Shown here: positions 8,240 through 14,386 of the stretch, one piece after another | Position numbering within the stretch: position 1 is the first letter of the stretch | How the letters are laid out: each line of letters starts with the position of its first letter | NCBI GenBank assembly: GCA_964393115.1 | Contig: CAYMST010000093.1 | Span: forward strand, 1 to 16,625 | Direction: 5' to 3' | Origin: CAYMST01 sp964393115 | GTDB taxonomy: Bacteria > Bacteroidota > Bacteroidia > Cytophagales > Cyclobacteriaceae | DNA length: 16,625 bases | The notes under the pieces: generated by a model | Told to the model about the DNA's origin: nothing | The model's input: the letters and a program-made list of their open reading frames with translations, nothing else | The model's database searches: none | Made by a program: the position numbers and the translations under genes

Positions 8240-9670
8240 TTAGTTTACTGGACTTATTACTTGATCGATCACATGAATAATTCCATTCGTTGCTAAAACA
8301 TCTGTAGCAGCGATAGTTGCATCGGTATTACTTGTGTTGATATCCGATATTTTAATACCTGAATCTCCGATTACAATTTCAAAAGCATCCATAGAGGCCG
8401 TCGTTACACTTCCCGCCTTAACATCCTTAGAAGCTACTCCAGTTGGAACAACGTGGTACTGAAGCACTTTAACTAAAGTAGCGATAGGCAAATCATTAAT
8501 AACTGCTTTTGCCGCAGCTTCATCGGCAGCTCCGGTAAAGGCAAGGAATGCTGCATCATTTGGCGCGAAAACGGTAAAAGGTCCTTCTCCATTTAAAACG
8601 TCCACTAAATTGGCATCTCCTTCTTGTGTAGTTCTAGTCAACGCAGCCACTAAGAGATCGAAATCTGAATTTGCAGAAGCTACACTTACGATATTACCAG
8701 ATGCCGGTGAGAGCATTTTATCAATGACATGTACTACACCATTGCTAGCCACTAAATCAGTTGCTACAACTTGGGAGTTGGCGTTAATAAATACACCGCT
8801 TCCAGCATTGGATAAGAAAAATTTACCATTTAAAGTAGGGATCGCTTCACTACTACCATTTGTAGTCGGCAATCCGGCTTGCATGATCTTACTTCCAAGT
8901 ACGTGATATTGTAAAATTGGTGTAAGTGCCTCTTTATCTAAGCCATCTAAGCTTGTTACTCCAGCCGCAGCAAACGCATCGTTAGTCGGTGCAAAAACAG
9001 TGAAGCTTCCATTTGGATCTAATAACGTACTGATGAGCTCGGCTTTCCTTACGGCTGCTACCAACGTAGTAAAGTCTTTGTTAAAATAAGCTGGTTGTAA
9101 TACCGAACCTAAAATTGCCGTCGGCTCTGAAGGAATTAATACCTTATCAATTTTGTGTATCACTGCGTTGCTTGCTTCAATATCAGCTTGTGCAACTGAG
9201 GCATCATTAATTTTTACACCGTTTGTTAAATCAACGTTTATTTCCTCGCTGGCTCCCAATAAAGTGGCATAGCCTTGCGTAGCTAAATCTGTTGATTTTG
9301 CCATTTGTGTAAGCACATGGTATTGAACGATGTTGTTCACGACTGAAGGTGTTAACTGGTTTAGTTCTAAGCCTAATACTTCCAGTAAATCTGTAAAAGC
9401 CTTGTTCGTCGGCGCAAAAATGGTTAGCGTAGCCTCTTTATTTGAAGCCGCAGCTACCACAGCTGACAACCCAAAATCATCATTTGTCAAAATGCCAGCT
9501 AACGTAGACAAATCGTTGTCGCTCGTTAGTATTTCCGTGGCTGTTTTTAAGTCTTCTCCACCACCAATATTAGGTGATGTAGAGTTGTCATCATCATCAC
9601 TACAGCTAGTAAATAATAAAGTTCCAGCTAAAACGATACCGAGAGTGATTAGTGAGATTCTCATTTTCAT
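8240..9670 (-). CDS. Lipoprotein with three FAS1 (fasciclin) domains, probably surface-exposed
   Basis: 476 residues starting at ATG 9670; an alternative ATG lies two codons later. A signal peptide ends in a lipobox with Cys23 (LLFTSC), followed by SDDDD, which resembles the Asp-rich export signal of surface lipoproteins in Bacteroides. Three FAS1 repeats follow at about 56-180, 187-322 and 328-474. Each has the H1 motif T(I/V)FAP-(T/N)(N/D)-AF (82-92, 223-233, 365-375), a QYHV element and the H2 motif (V/I)IH-ID (about 170-175, 312-317, 465-469). FAS1 proteins are extracellular adhesion or matrix proteins, so cell-surface adhesion is the likely role. It is divergent from the ECF sigma gene, with 117 bases between, so shared control is possible. 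Confidence 0.9.
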   Translation of the reverse strand: MKMRISLITLGIVLAGTLLFTSCSDDDDNSTSPNIGGGEDLKTATEILTSDNDLSTLAGILTNDDFGLSAVVAAASNKEATLTIFAPTNKAFTDLLEVLGLELNQLTPSVVNNIVQYHVLTQMAKSTDLATQGYATLLGASEEINVDLTNGVKINDASVAQADIEASNAVIHKIDKVLIPSEPTAILGSVLQPAYFNKDFTTLVAAVRKAELISTLLDPNGSFTVFAPTNDAFAAAGVTSLDGLDKEALTPILQYHVLGSKIMQAGLPTTNGSSEAIPTLNGKFFLSNAGSGVFINANSQVVATDLVASNGVVHVIDKMLSPASGNIVSVASANSDFDLLVAALTRTTQEGDANLVDVLNGEGPFTVFAPNDAAFLAFTGAADEAAAKAVINDLPIATLVKVLQYHVVPTGVASKDVKAGSVTTASMDAFEIVIGDSGIKISDINTSNTDATIAATDVLATNGIIHVIDQVISPVN

Positions 9671-9787
9671 TGGATTTAAATTTTATGAATTTGACCCTTA
9701 GACAGCGGTGTTTGTCAAAACGCTTCTTCGATGTGAAAAAAAACAATTCTTTTTTTTTCGGGTTAGGCATGTATTAATTCCAAATCG

Positions 9788-10345
9788 TTGAAAGAATCCA
9801 AAATCATAAAAGGTCTACAAAAAGGTGATCAAAAAGTACTTCGGTACCTGTATGATCATTATGGGAACCTGTTTTTTGGAATTGCACAACGCTACCTATC
9901 AGATATTTCGGAGGCGGAAGATGCCGTACAGGAAACCTTCATTAAGATTTATAAAAATGCAGGTACTTTCAAAAATAAAGGTTCTTTTGAGGGTTGGATG
10001 AAGCGAATTCTGGTTAACAACTGTCTTAATCGTATAAAAGCGAATAGAGGAAATGTTGTAATGGAAAATCTCGATGATCAAATAACGGAAAATGCTACTA
10101 TATCTCATGAGGAGATTTTGGAAAAGTTACATTCCCAAGAAATCATTGAGGTCATTCAAAACTTACCTACCGGTTATCGAACGGTATTGAATTTATATGT
10201 TTTAGAAGGATACGCCCACAAAGAAATTGCCGAAATGCTAGGCATTCAGGAAAGTGCTTCACGCAGCCAATTGGTAAAAGCCAGAGCTCGCCTTAAGAAG
10301 GAATTAGTTAAGTTTGGTTTAATAAGTTCTGAAAGGGTTGCGTAG
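9788..10345 (+). CDS. ECF-family RNA polymerase sigma factor
   Basis: 185 residues. Region 2 (about 20-85) has the typical YDHYGNLFFGIAQRYL...EAEDAVQETFIKIYKN and GWMKRILVNNCLNRIK. Region 4 (about 130-178) has LPTGYRTVLNLYVLEGY-HKEIAEMLGI followed by the recognition helix SASRSQLVKARARL. The frame has no ATG near the start: TTG at 9788 fits the length of the family, and ATT at 9773 would add five residues. An upstream TAG at 9764 limits further extension. The downstream anti-sigma/barrel gene starts one base after the stop, indicating an operon and probably translational coupling. The divergent FAS1 gene could be a target; that is an inference. Confidence 0.93.
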   Translation: MKESKIIKGLQKGDQKVLRYLYDHYGNLFFGIAQRYLSDISEAEDAVQETFIKIYKNAGTFKNKGSFEGWMKRILVNNCLNRIKANRGNVVMENLDDQITENATISHEEILEKLHSQEIIEVIQNLPTGYRTVLNLYVLEGYAHKEIAEMLGIQESASRSQLVKARARLKKELVKFGLISSERVA

Positions 10346-10346
10346 C

Positions 10347-11746
10347 ATGGATCAACAGCTAAAAAATAAGCTTCAAGATTACAAACCGTCACTTTCAGCT
10401 GGTGTTTGGGATGGCATTGCTGCGGGAATCGGTCCTCCTCCAAAAATTCCATTTTGGAAGAAATGGTGGTTTATTACTTCAGTTATCACGCTATCGATTC
10501 TAACACTTCTACTGTTTACCATATCATCTGTCGGCATGGAGCAACCAATAGGCTACAGAGAAAGAGAATTTAGCACACGTTCAAATTTTATCATCGGGAA
10601 TAGCCATTCATACCTATCCGGTTAATAGAAATAGTAGGTTACCATATCCCGATGTTAGAGTAGAGGATACTCCTGATCTTTGTCAAGATGACGAATCCAA
10701 TAAGTTCATTAATTTGAATTCTTCTGATTTGAATTCTTCTGATTTGAATTCTTCTGATTTGAATTCNNNNNNNNNNNNNNNNNNNNNNNNNNNNNNNNNN
10801 NNNNNNNNNNNNNNNNNNNNNNNNNNNNNNNNNNNNNNNNNNNNNNNNNNNNNNNNNNNNNNNNNNTTTGAATTCTTCTGATTTGAATTCTTCTGATTTG
10901 AATTCTTCTGATTTGAATTCTCCGGACTTGAATTCTCCGGACTTGAACCTTACCAACGATGATTCTTTCGGATCAAAAGAAGGTATAGACAATGACAACC
11001 GATCAATAATTTTTAACTATATCTTAGCTAGGAAATATCAACACAAAGTTCATTGTCAACCACATGCTTCCATTTACTTCGCCGAGGAAAAGTCTTTTAT
11101 AGACAAGGAAAAAGATATTAAAAAAAGAAGTAGGAAAAATAGTATTGGAATCCGCGCTGGAGTATCTATATCTTATCGGTCACTGGAATCAGACGTACAC
11201 CACCAACTGGTGAATCATAAAAATGATCATGAGACAAGGCTAACCAGTACGACTTTTGGGGTGTTATACAATCGACAACTTACTTCTCGAATAGCTATCT
11301 CTAGTGGTGTCTTTTACTCTTCCTTTGGTGAAAACTACGGGTTTCATCATGATCTCATCACACATGAAGCAGCAAATAAGTATGAGTATATAGGAATACC
11401 TATTCAACTATCTATGCAGATACTTAACTGGCGAAAATGGAGCTTAGCAGTTAGTGGTGGGGCCAAACTCAACCTACTTTATAAAGCGCAAAGCTCATGG
11501 GTAGACGTAGACGCGCTTAATCCGGTAACTCACTCTAATGAAGAACGTGAAAGTAGTCCGTTTGCTACACGTTCACTAGTTTGGACTGGTGACTTCAATG
11601 CCACCTATCATTGGAATGAAAATCTCTTTTTCTCCATCACACAGAGTTTTGACCGGTTTAAGGGGTCCGTATATAAGGATGACGTACAACTACAGCAGCA
11701 GCCATTTTCGTTCAATACGCTTGTGGGTATTGGTTATAGATTCTAA
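10347..11746 (+). CDS. Anti-sigma-like inner-membrane segment fused through an (NSSDL)n linker to an outer-membrane beta-barrel; interrupted
   Basis: Starts at ATG 10347, one base after the sigma stop. Residues 1-30 (MDQQLKNKLQDYKP...GVWDGI) resemble the cytoplasmic anti-sigma-like N terminus found after ECF sigmas in Bacteroidota. A Trp/Lys flank (FWKKWW) and one membrane helix follow, about 38-58. The initial frame stops at 10623-10625; a +1 shift near the GGG at 10596-10598 instead leads into a periplasmic stretch (GIAIHTYPVNRNSRLPYPDV...) and then the pentapeptide repeat. After the gap the frame continues through repeats and a charged stretch to a barrel ending GIGYRF, the aromatic end typical of outer-membrane barrels. 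I read all of this as one gene. The frameshift may be a sequencing error, a mutation, or evidence of two genes; the frame across the 100-N gap cannot be judged. Confidence 0.65.
10717..10945 (+). repeat. 15-bp tandem repeat (NSSDL/NSPDL)n, copy number unresolved
   Basis: The unit AATTCTTCTGATTTG encodes NSSDL. Three identical copies and a partial one lie before the gap (10717-10766). After the gap come three identical copies (10871-10915) and then two copies of the variant AATTCTCCGGACTTG (NSPDL, 10916-10945). Identical units flanking an arbitrary-length gap indicate that the assembler could not resolve the array. Changes in copy number would keep the reading frame and alter linker length. 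Confidence 0.92.
10767..10866. other. Assembly gap of 100 N inside the tandem repeat
   Basis: Exactly 100 N, the customary placeholder for a gap of unknown size, flanked on both sides by the same 15-base repeat. The real array may be longer or shorter than shown. Confidence 0.95.
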
Positions 11747-11861
11747 CTTACACGGAATTCAAAAGGGCTGCAAGGTTAATATTACAGTCTCTTTACTCAT
11801 TCCTGTTTTTATTTCAATGTTTCATTAATTATCTCGAACGTAAGTTGAACATCTGAATCAT

Positions 11862-11966
11862 CTACCCCTCGGTCGGTATACCCTTATCCGTGTTACATGA
11901 AAATAGAAATAAAACTTGTAGCCACAGGAGGTATTTATTTTGAGATGTAATTTTTATATGAATCAT
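11862..11966 (-). pseudogene. Truncated fifth small lipoprotein (signal peptide only)
   Basis: A 34-codon frame from ATG 11966 to TAG 11862 encodes MIHIKITSQNKYLLWLQVLF and then LFSCNTDKGIPTEG. It is nearly identical to the signal peptide and lipobox of the gene at 13314-13781 and then diverges into a stop. The body of the protein is gone, so it is a relic of a deleted array member, although a short lipopeptide could still be made. It starts with ATG ATT overlapping a protease-tail fragment, like its four paralogs. Confidence 0.7.
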
Positions 11967-12013
11967 TATTGTCAACTACCTGATTATACTGGCCGAAATA
12001 TTTTCTGATGTTA
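11963..12013 (-). pseudogene. Orphan fragment a of the protease C-terminal tail
   Basis: Read on the minus strand this encodes NIRKYF-GQYNQVVDNND. The last 11 residues are identical to the end of the 561-residue protease. The original stop is replaced by TCA. It overlaps the start of the truncated lipoprotein at 11862-11966. It has no start codon of its own and is a duplication relic. Confidence 0.75.
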
Positions 12014-12028
12014 AGGATAGATGATACT

Positions 12029-12066
12029 AAAAAAACCAACTGATGAAAACGGTCAGTTGGTTTTTT
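12029..12066. terminator. Bidirectional terminator
   Basis: A-run plus CCAACTGA (about 12036-12043) pairs with TCAGTTGG followed by six T. It can end the minus-strand lipoprotein gene at 12124-12567 and also transcription from the plus-strand barrel gene. A near copy is at 13844-13881. Confidence 0.8.
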
Positions 12067-12123
12067 ATGATGTAACTCACTTACTGCTTTACCACATCAA
12101 CATATTTGTTGAAATTTTGAGTC

Positions 12124-12567
12124 TTAAAGTGAATCTAATGGAACCGCTTGATCATAGTCTTCATCGGTAAATGTGTATCGAAAAAATTTTTTTCTTTCTA
12201 CCGTTTCATAATTATCATCGTTTAGAACATTCTTAACTGGGTGATAAACTCTCATTAATTGATCATCTGGGGCATCTTGAAACTCAATCCGGTGAAAAAT
12301 GTATTTTGTTGAGTTAAAAACAACCAAAATAGAATCTGAATTTTCAGGGAAATAGCTCCCTCGAGTCCCTCTTAAAAGAGATTGCGTACGCTCGTTTTTA
12401 AACAATTTAATAGTATCATTCCTTGACATAGAAATATCAACTAACAAAATGTCATAATTCGAATCGTTAAATAGCTCTCGTGTAGAGTAAGGATCATCCC
12501 CTTCTCCTTGATCGGTACAACCTAAGATTAGTACCATTAGAAATAATATTTTACTTTTATTAATCAT
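12124..12567 (-). CDS. Small lipoprotein 4 of the protease-linked array
   Basis: 147 residues from ATG 12567 (MINKSKILFL); an ATG two codons earlier is possible, but ATG ATT is the start shared by all family members. The lipobox is LILGC, then TDQGEGDD. A central DSILVVFNST matches the DS-V-F/Y pattern of its paralogs, and it ends with FRYTFTDEDYDQAVPLDSL, the conserved C-terminal motif of the family. I recognise no known domain. The start overlaps the stop of protease-tail fragment b, and a terminator lies 60 bases downstream. No obvious surface-export signal follows the lipobox Cys, so it may face the periplasm. A role as inhibitor or partner of the metalloprotease is inferred only from synteny. 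Confidence 0.8.
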   Translation of the reverse strand: MINKSKILFLMVLILGCTDQGEGDDPYSTRELFNDSNYDILLVDISMSRNDTIKLFKNERTQSLLRGTRGSYFPENSDSILVVFNSTKYIFHRIEFQDAPDDQLMRVYHPVKNVLNDDNYETVERKKFFRYTFTDEDYDQAVPLDSL

Positions 12568-12660
12568 CGACATTGTGATCTACAACATCAGTGTATTGAT
12601 TTGCTAGCTCATCTAGTCTTGCATGACGTAATTTGTCTCTAAAACTCCCAAATCGTCAGC
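12560..12660 (-). pseudogene. Orphan fragment b of the protease C-terminal tail
   Basis: In one frame it encodes FRDKLRHARLDELANQYTDV-VDHNVDD and a stop, similar to the end of the protease (RLDELLGQYNQVVDNND). ADDL, matching the protease DADDLE, precedes it in a shifted frame (12649-12660), and the upper frame has a TGA. The fragment is therefore frameshifted and non-coding as a whole. Its stop TAA overlaps the ATG ATT start of small lipoprotein 4. Confidence 0.75.
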
Positions 12661-12689
12661 ATGGTTCAAGTAATATATTCACAGATAAA

Positions 12690-12718
12690 AATAACCCCCT
12701 AAATGTTAGGGGGTTATT
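12690..12718 (-). terminator. Strong rho-independent terminator
   Basis: AATAACCCCCTAA pairs perfectly with TTAGGGGGTTATT (13 bp) around a 3-base loop; on the minus strand the stem runs into TTATTTTTAT. It lies directly after the stop of small lipoprotein 3. It may also work in the other direction. Confidence 0.88.
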
Positions 12719-12721
12719 GGG

Positions 12722-13168
12722 TTATAATAGAGACTCCATTGGTATCGCTCGATCATAGTCATCAGTAGTAAGTTGATAACGATATCGCTCAAATTTATCA
12801 ATCTCTAAATAGTTAGATCCAATTAATGGATTATTCTGTTTATCACATCCTATGTTTCCATTCTCGATATTTTCAAAACAAACGAAGTAATCGACTTTGG
12901 ATGAATCCCAAAAAACTAGTAGACTGTCAACATTGTCAAATCCAAAGTAAGTGTTTGAAGTGCCTATCTGAGTTCTATTCAAACAGCTTGCATCTTCTAA
13001 AAAAATTGAATCTATCAAAAAGTTATTCTTGAAACTTAAAAGGCTTAAATTTTGATTACTTGCATTACATAATTCAAAATTTACAGTTCTTTCATCATTT
13101 GGGATTGATTGATCTGTACATGCCCAAATAAAACTTAATAAGACAACAAAAATTATATACTTAATCAT
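12722..13168 (-). CDS. Small lipoprotein 3 of the protease-linked array
   Basis: 148 residues from ATG 13168 (ATG ATT AAG). Lipobox with Cys17 (SFIWAC), then TDQSIPNDE. It is the most diverged member: the central DSLLVFWDSS keeps the family pattern, and the end YRYQLTTDDYDRAIPMESLL is a variant of the conserved C-terminal motif. It has four or more additional cysteines, which could form disulfides in the periplasm. It has no recognised domain. Its start overlaps the stop of protease-tail fragment c, and no terminator separates it from lipoprotein 2, so the two may share a transcript. Confidence 0.8.
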   Translation of the reverse strand: MIKYIIFVVLLSFIWACTDQSIPNDERTVNFELCNASNQNLSLLSFKNNFLIDSIFLEDASCLNRTQIGTSNTYFGFDNVDSLLVFWDSSKVDYFVCFENIENGNIGCDKQNNPLIGSNYLEIDKFERYRYQLTTDDYDRAIPMESLL

Positions 13169-13313
13169 CCCAGTTATTATCTACTACCCTAATATAGTTA
13201 TTTACCAACTCGTCTAATCTCGCATGATTTCTAGTTCTTCTCAATCGATCTCTGGAACTCTCTAAATCATCTGCGTCATCTAATGCATCTTGACATTGCT
13301 TTAAGGTGTATCT
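13161..13313 (-). pseudogene. Orphan fragment c of the protease C-terminal tail (50 codons, open frame)
   Basis: The fragment encodes RYTLKQCQDALDDADDLESS, then RDRLRRTRNHARLDELVNNY and IRVVDNNWDD plus stop, clearly homologous to protease residues 511-561. It begins directly after, and in the same frame as, the TAG stop of small lipoprotein 2, and its own stop overlaps the start of lipoprotein 3. It has no start codon. The open frame and conservative changes are notable for a relic; read-through of the TAG would fuse it to lipoprotein 2. Confidence 0.85.
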
Positions 13314-13781
13314 CTATTCTAACAAGTCTAAAGGGAGAGCCTTTTCATAGTCCTCGTCAGTAAAGGTGTACCTGAAGAAAGTAGAGCTTACTGTTTCATA
13401 ATTGACAATAGAAAGTACGTTCCGGTCCTCAAAACAGGGATCAATATTTTCCGATCTAGAATAACAACTAAACGTTTTTACTTTATTTATTACTGTATCT
13501 TTATAAATAATGCTAACGCTATCCATTACCCCCTCAAAAAAAACTACACCATCCGAGATCTTTCGAATTATTAAACTTTTTGGATTCAAAGTAAATTTAT
13601 GGAAAGCACTAGAATTGGCGAAACCAGTTACATTTATTTCGGCATTGGTTTCATTGATAACTTCATAAGTCCATACTTTATCTGATGGGTCTACACCCTT
13701 ATCCGTGTTACATGAAAATAGAAATAAAACTTGCAGCCACAGGAGGTATTTATTTTGAGATGTCTTTTTCATATTAATCAT
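13314..13781 (-). CDS. Small lipoprotein 2 of the protease-linked array
   Basis: 155 residues from ATG 13781 (MINMKKTSQNK); ATG 13772 (MKKTSQ) is an alternative. The lipobox is LFLFSC, then NTDKGVD. It is closest to small lipoprotein 1: VINETNAEINVTGF aligns with VVNQTNAKLEMKGF, and DSVSIIYKDTVINKVKTFSC with DSATVVYSDTLVSKIEIFTC. It ends FRYTFTDEDYEKALPLDLLE. No known domain is recognised; a small beta-rich fold is plausible. Its start overlaps protease-tail fragment d, and tail fragment c follows immediately after its stop. Confidence 0.82.
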   Translation of the reverse strand: MINMKKTSQNKYLLWLQVLFLFSCNTDKGVDPSDKVWTYEVINETNAEINVTGFANSSAFHKFTLNPKSLIIRKISDGVVFFEGVMDSVSIIYKDTVINKVKTFSCYSRSENIDPCFEDRNVLSIVNYETVSSTFFRYTFTDEDYEKALPLDLLE

Positions 13782-13829
13782 GATTATCAACTAGCCCGAT
13801 TATACTGGACTAAATATTTTCTGATGTTG
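13774..13829 (-). pseudogene. Orphan fragment d of the protease C-terminal tail
   Basis: It encodes NIRKYLVQYN, then after a one-base insertion (CGGGCTA where fragment a has CAGGTA) GLVDNHD and a stop TAA. Compare GQYNQVVDNND at the protease end. It overlaps the start of small lipoprotein 2. Confidence 0.65.
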
Positions 13830-13843
13830 AGGATGGGTAGTAC

Positions 13844-13881
13844 AAAAAAAACCAACTGATGAAAATCGTCAGTTGGTTTTT
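13844..13881. terminator. Bidirectional terminator after small lipoprotein 1
   Basis: An A-run and CCAACTGA (13852-13859) pair with TCAGTTGG (13869-13876) followed by five T. It would separate the protease-lipoprotein 1 transcript from the rest of the array. Confidence 0.8.
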
Positions 13882-13939
13882 CATAATGTGATTCACTTAC
13901 TGCTATACCACATCAACGTATCTGTTAAAATTTTGAGTC

Positions 13940-14386
13940 TTAAAGTGAATCTAATGGAACTGCTCGATCATAATCCTCGTCGGTGAAGGTGTACTGGTAA
14001 AAATAATCCGGATCTATTTCTTGATAGTTTTTTATTAATAGAATGTTTCTGTTATCATCAGAACATTCATTGATACAAGTAAAGATCTCTATTTTGGAAA
14101 CTAGTGTATCACTATATACAACCGTAGCGCTATCGGTTAATAAATTACCTAAAAAACCTGAACCACTCGCACTTCTTCTTCTTACGGTTGAGTTTGGCAT
14201 TACAAAAAATTGATCGTTTTGTTCAGAATTTACAAACCCTTTCATTTCCAACTTAGCATTCGTTTGATTGACTACTTCGAACATAAAAGGTCCTAACTGA
14301 GGATCTCCTTTCTTATCAGTATTGCAGGAAGCCAGAATTACAATAATAAAACCGTTTACCAATTTTTTTTTCATATTTTCAATCAT
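13940..14386 (-). CDS. Small lipoprotein 1, directly downstream of the metalloprotease
   Basis: 148 residues from ATG 14386 (MIENMKKKLVNGF); ATG 14374 (MKKKLV) is an alternative. The ATG overlaps the protease stop in ATGATTGA, so translation is probably coupled. The lipobox is VILASC, then NTDKKGD with no clear surface-export signal. Conserved family features are VVNQTNAKLEMKGF, DSATVVYSDT and the end YTFTDEDYDRAVPLDSL. No known domain is recognised. Being the intact partner of the intact protease, it is the best candidate for a cognate inhibitor, chaperone or anchor of that enzyme; this is inferred from gene order only. Confidence 0.85.
   Translation of the reverse strand: MIENMKKKLVNGFIIVILASCNTDKKGDPQLGPFMFEVVNQTNAKLEMKGFVNSEQNDQFFVMPNSTVRRRSASGSGFLGNLLTDSATVVYSDTLVSKIEIFTCINECSDDNRNILLIKNYQEIDPDYFYQYTFTDEDYDRAVPLDSL

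Larger units (their letters stand above)
11880..12180 (-). repeat. Direct repeat copy A (partner at 13695-13996)
   Basis: About 300 bases are nearly identical by eye to 13695-13996, with one or a few single-base indels. The block covers the start of a small lipoprotein, a protease-tail fragment, a terminator and the last 19 or so codons of the next upstream lipoprotein. The junctions fall inside the lipoprotein genes, as expected for tandem duplication or unequal crossing over. Confidence 0.85.
13695..13996 (-). repeat. Direct repeat copy B (partner at 11880-12180)
   Basis: This block spans the start of small lipoprotein 2, tail fragment d, the terminator at 13844-13881 and the 3' end of small lipoprotein 1. 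See copy A; the shared block is about 1.8 kb away in direct orientation. Confidence 0.85.

Noticed and set aside
9735..9759. A8/T9 self-complementary tract between the FAS1 and sigma genes
   Set aside because: A pure A/T stem in a divergent promoter region is more likely promoter-associated DNA than a terminator, and I see no consensus promoter to assign.
10583..10589. AAATTTT reads as A AAT TTT, a canonical -1 slippery heptamer, near the frame break
   Set aside because: A -1 shift there runs into TAG at 10601; the continuation needs +1, so programmed -1 frameshifting does not explain it.
10717..10945. Regular repeats considered as a CRISPR array
   Set aside because: The 15-base units are directly adjacent with no spacers and encode a pentapeptide in frame.
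10639..10998. Minus-strand open frame across the repeat and gap
   Set aside because: It exists only because the 15-bp repeat is open in several frames and the N run hides stops.
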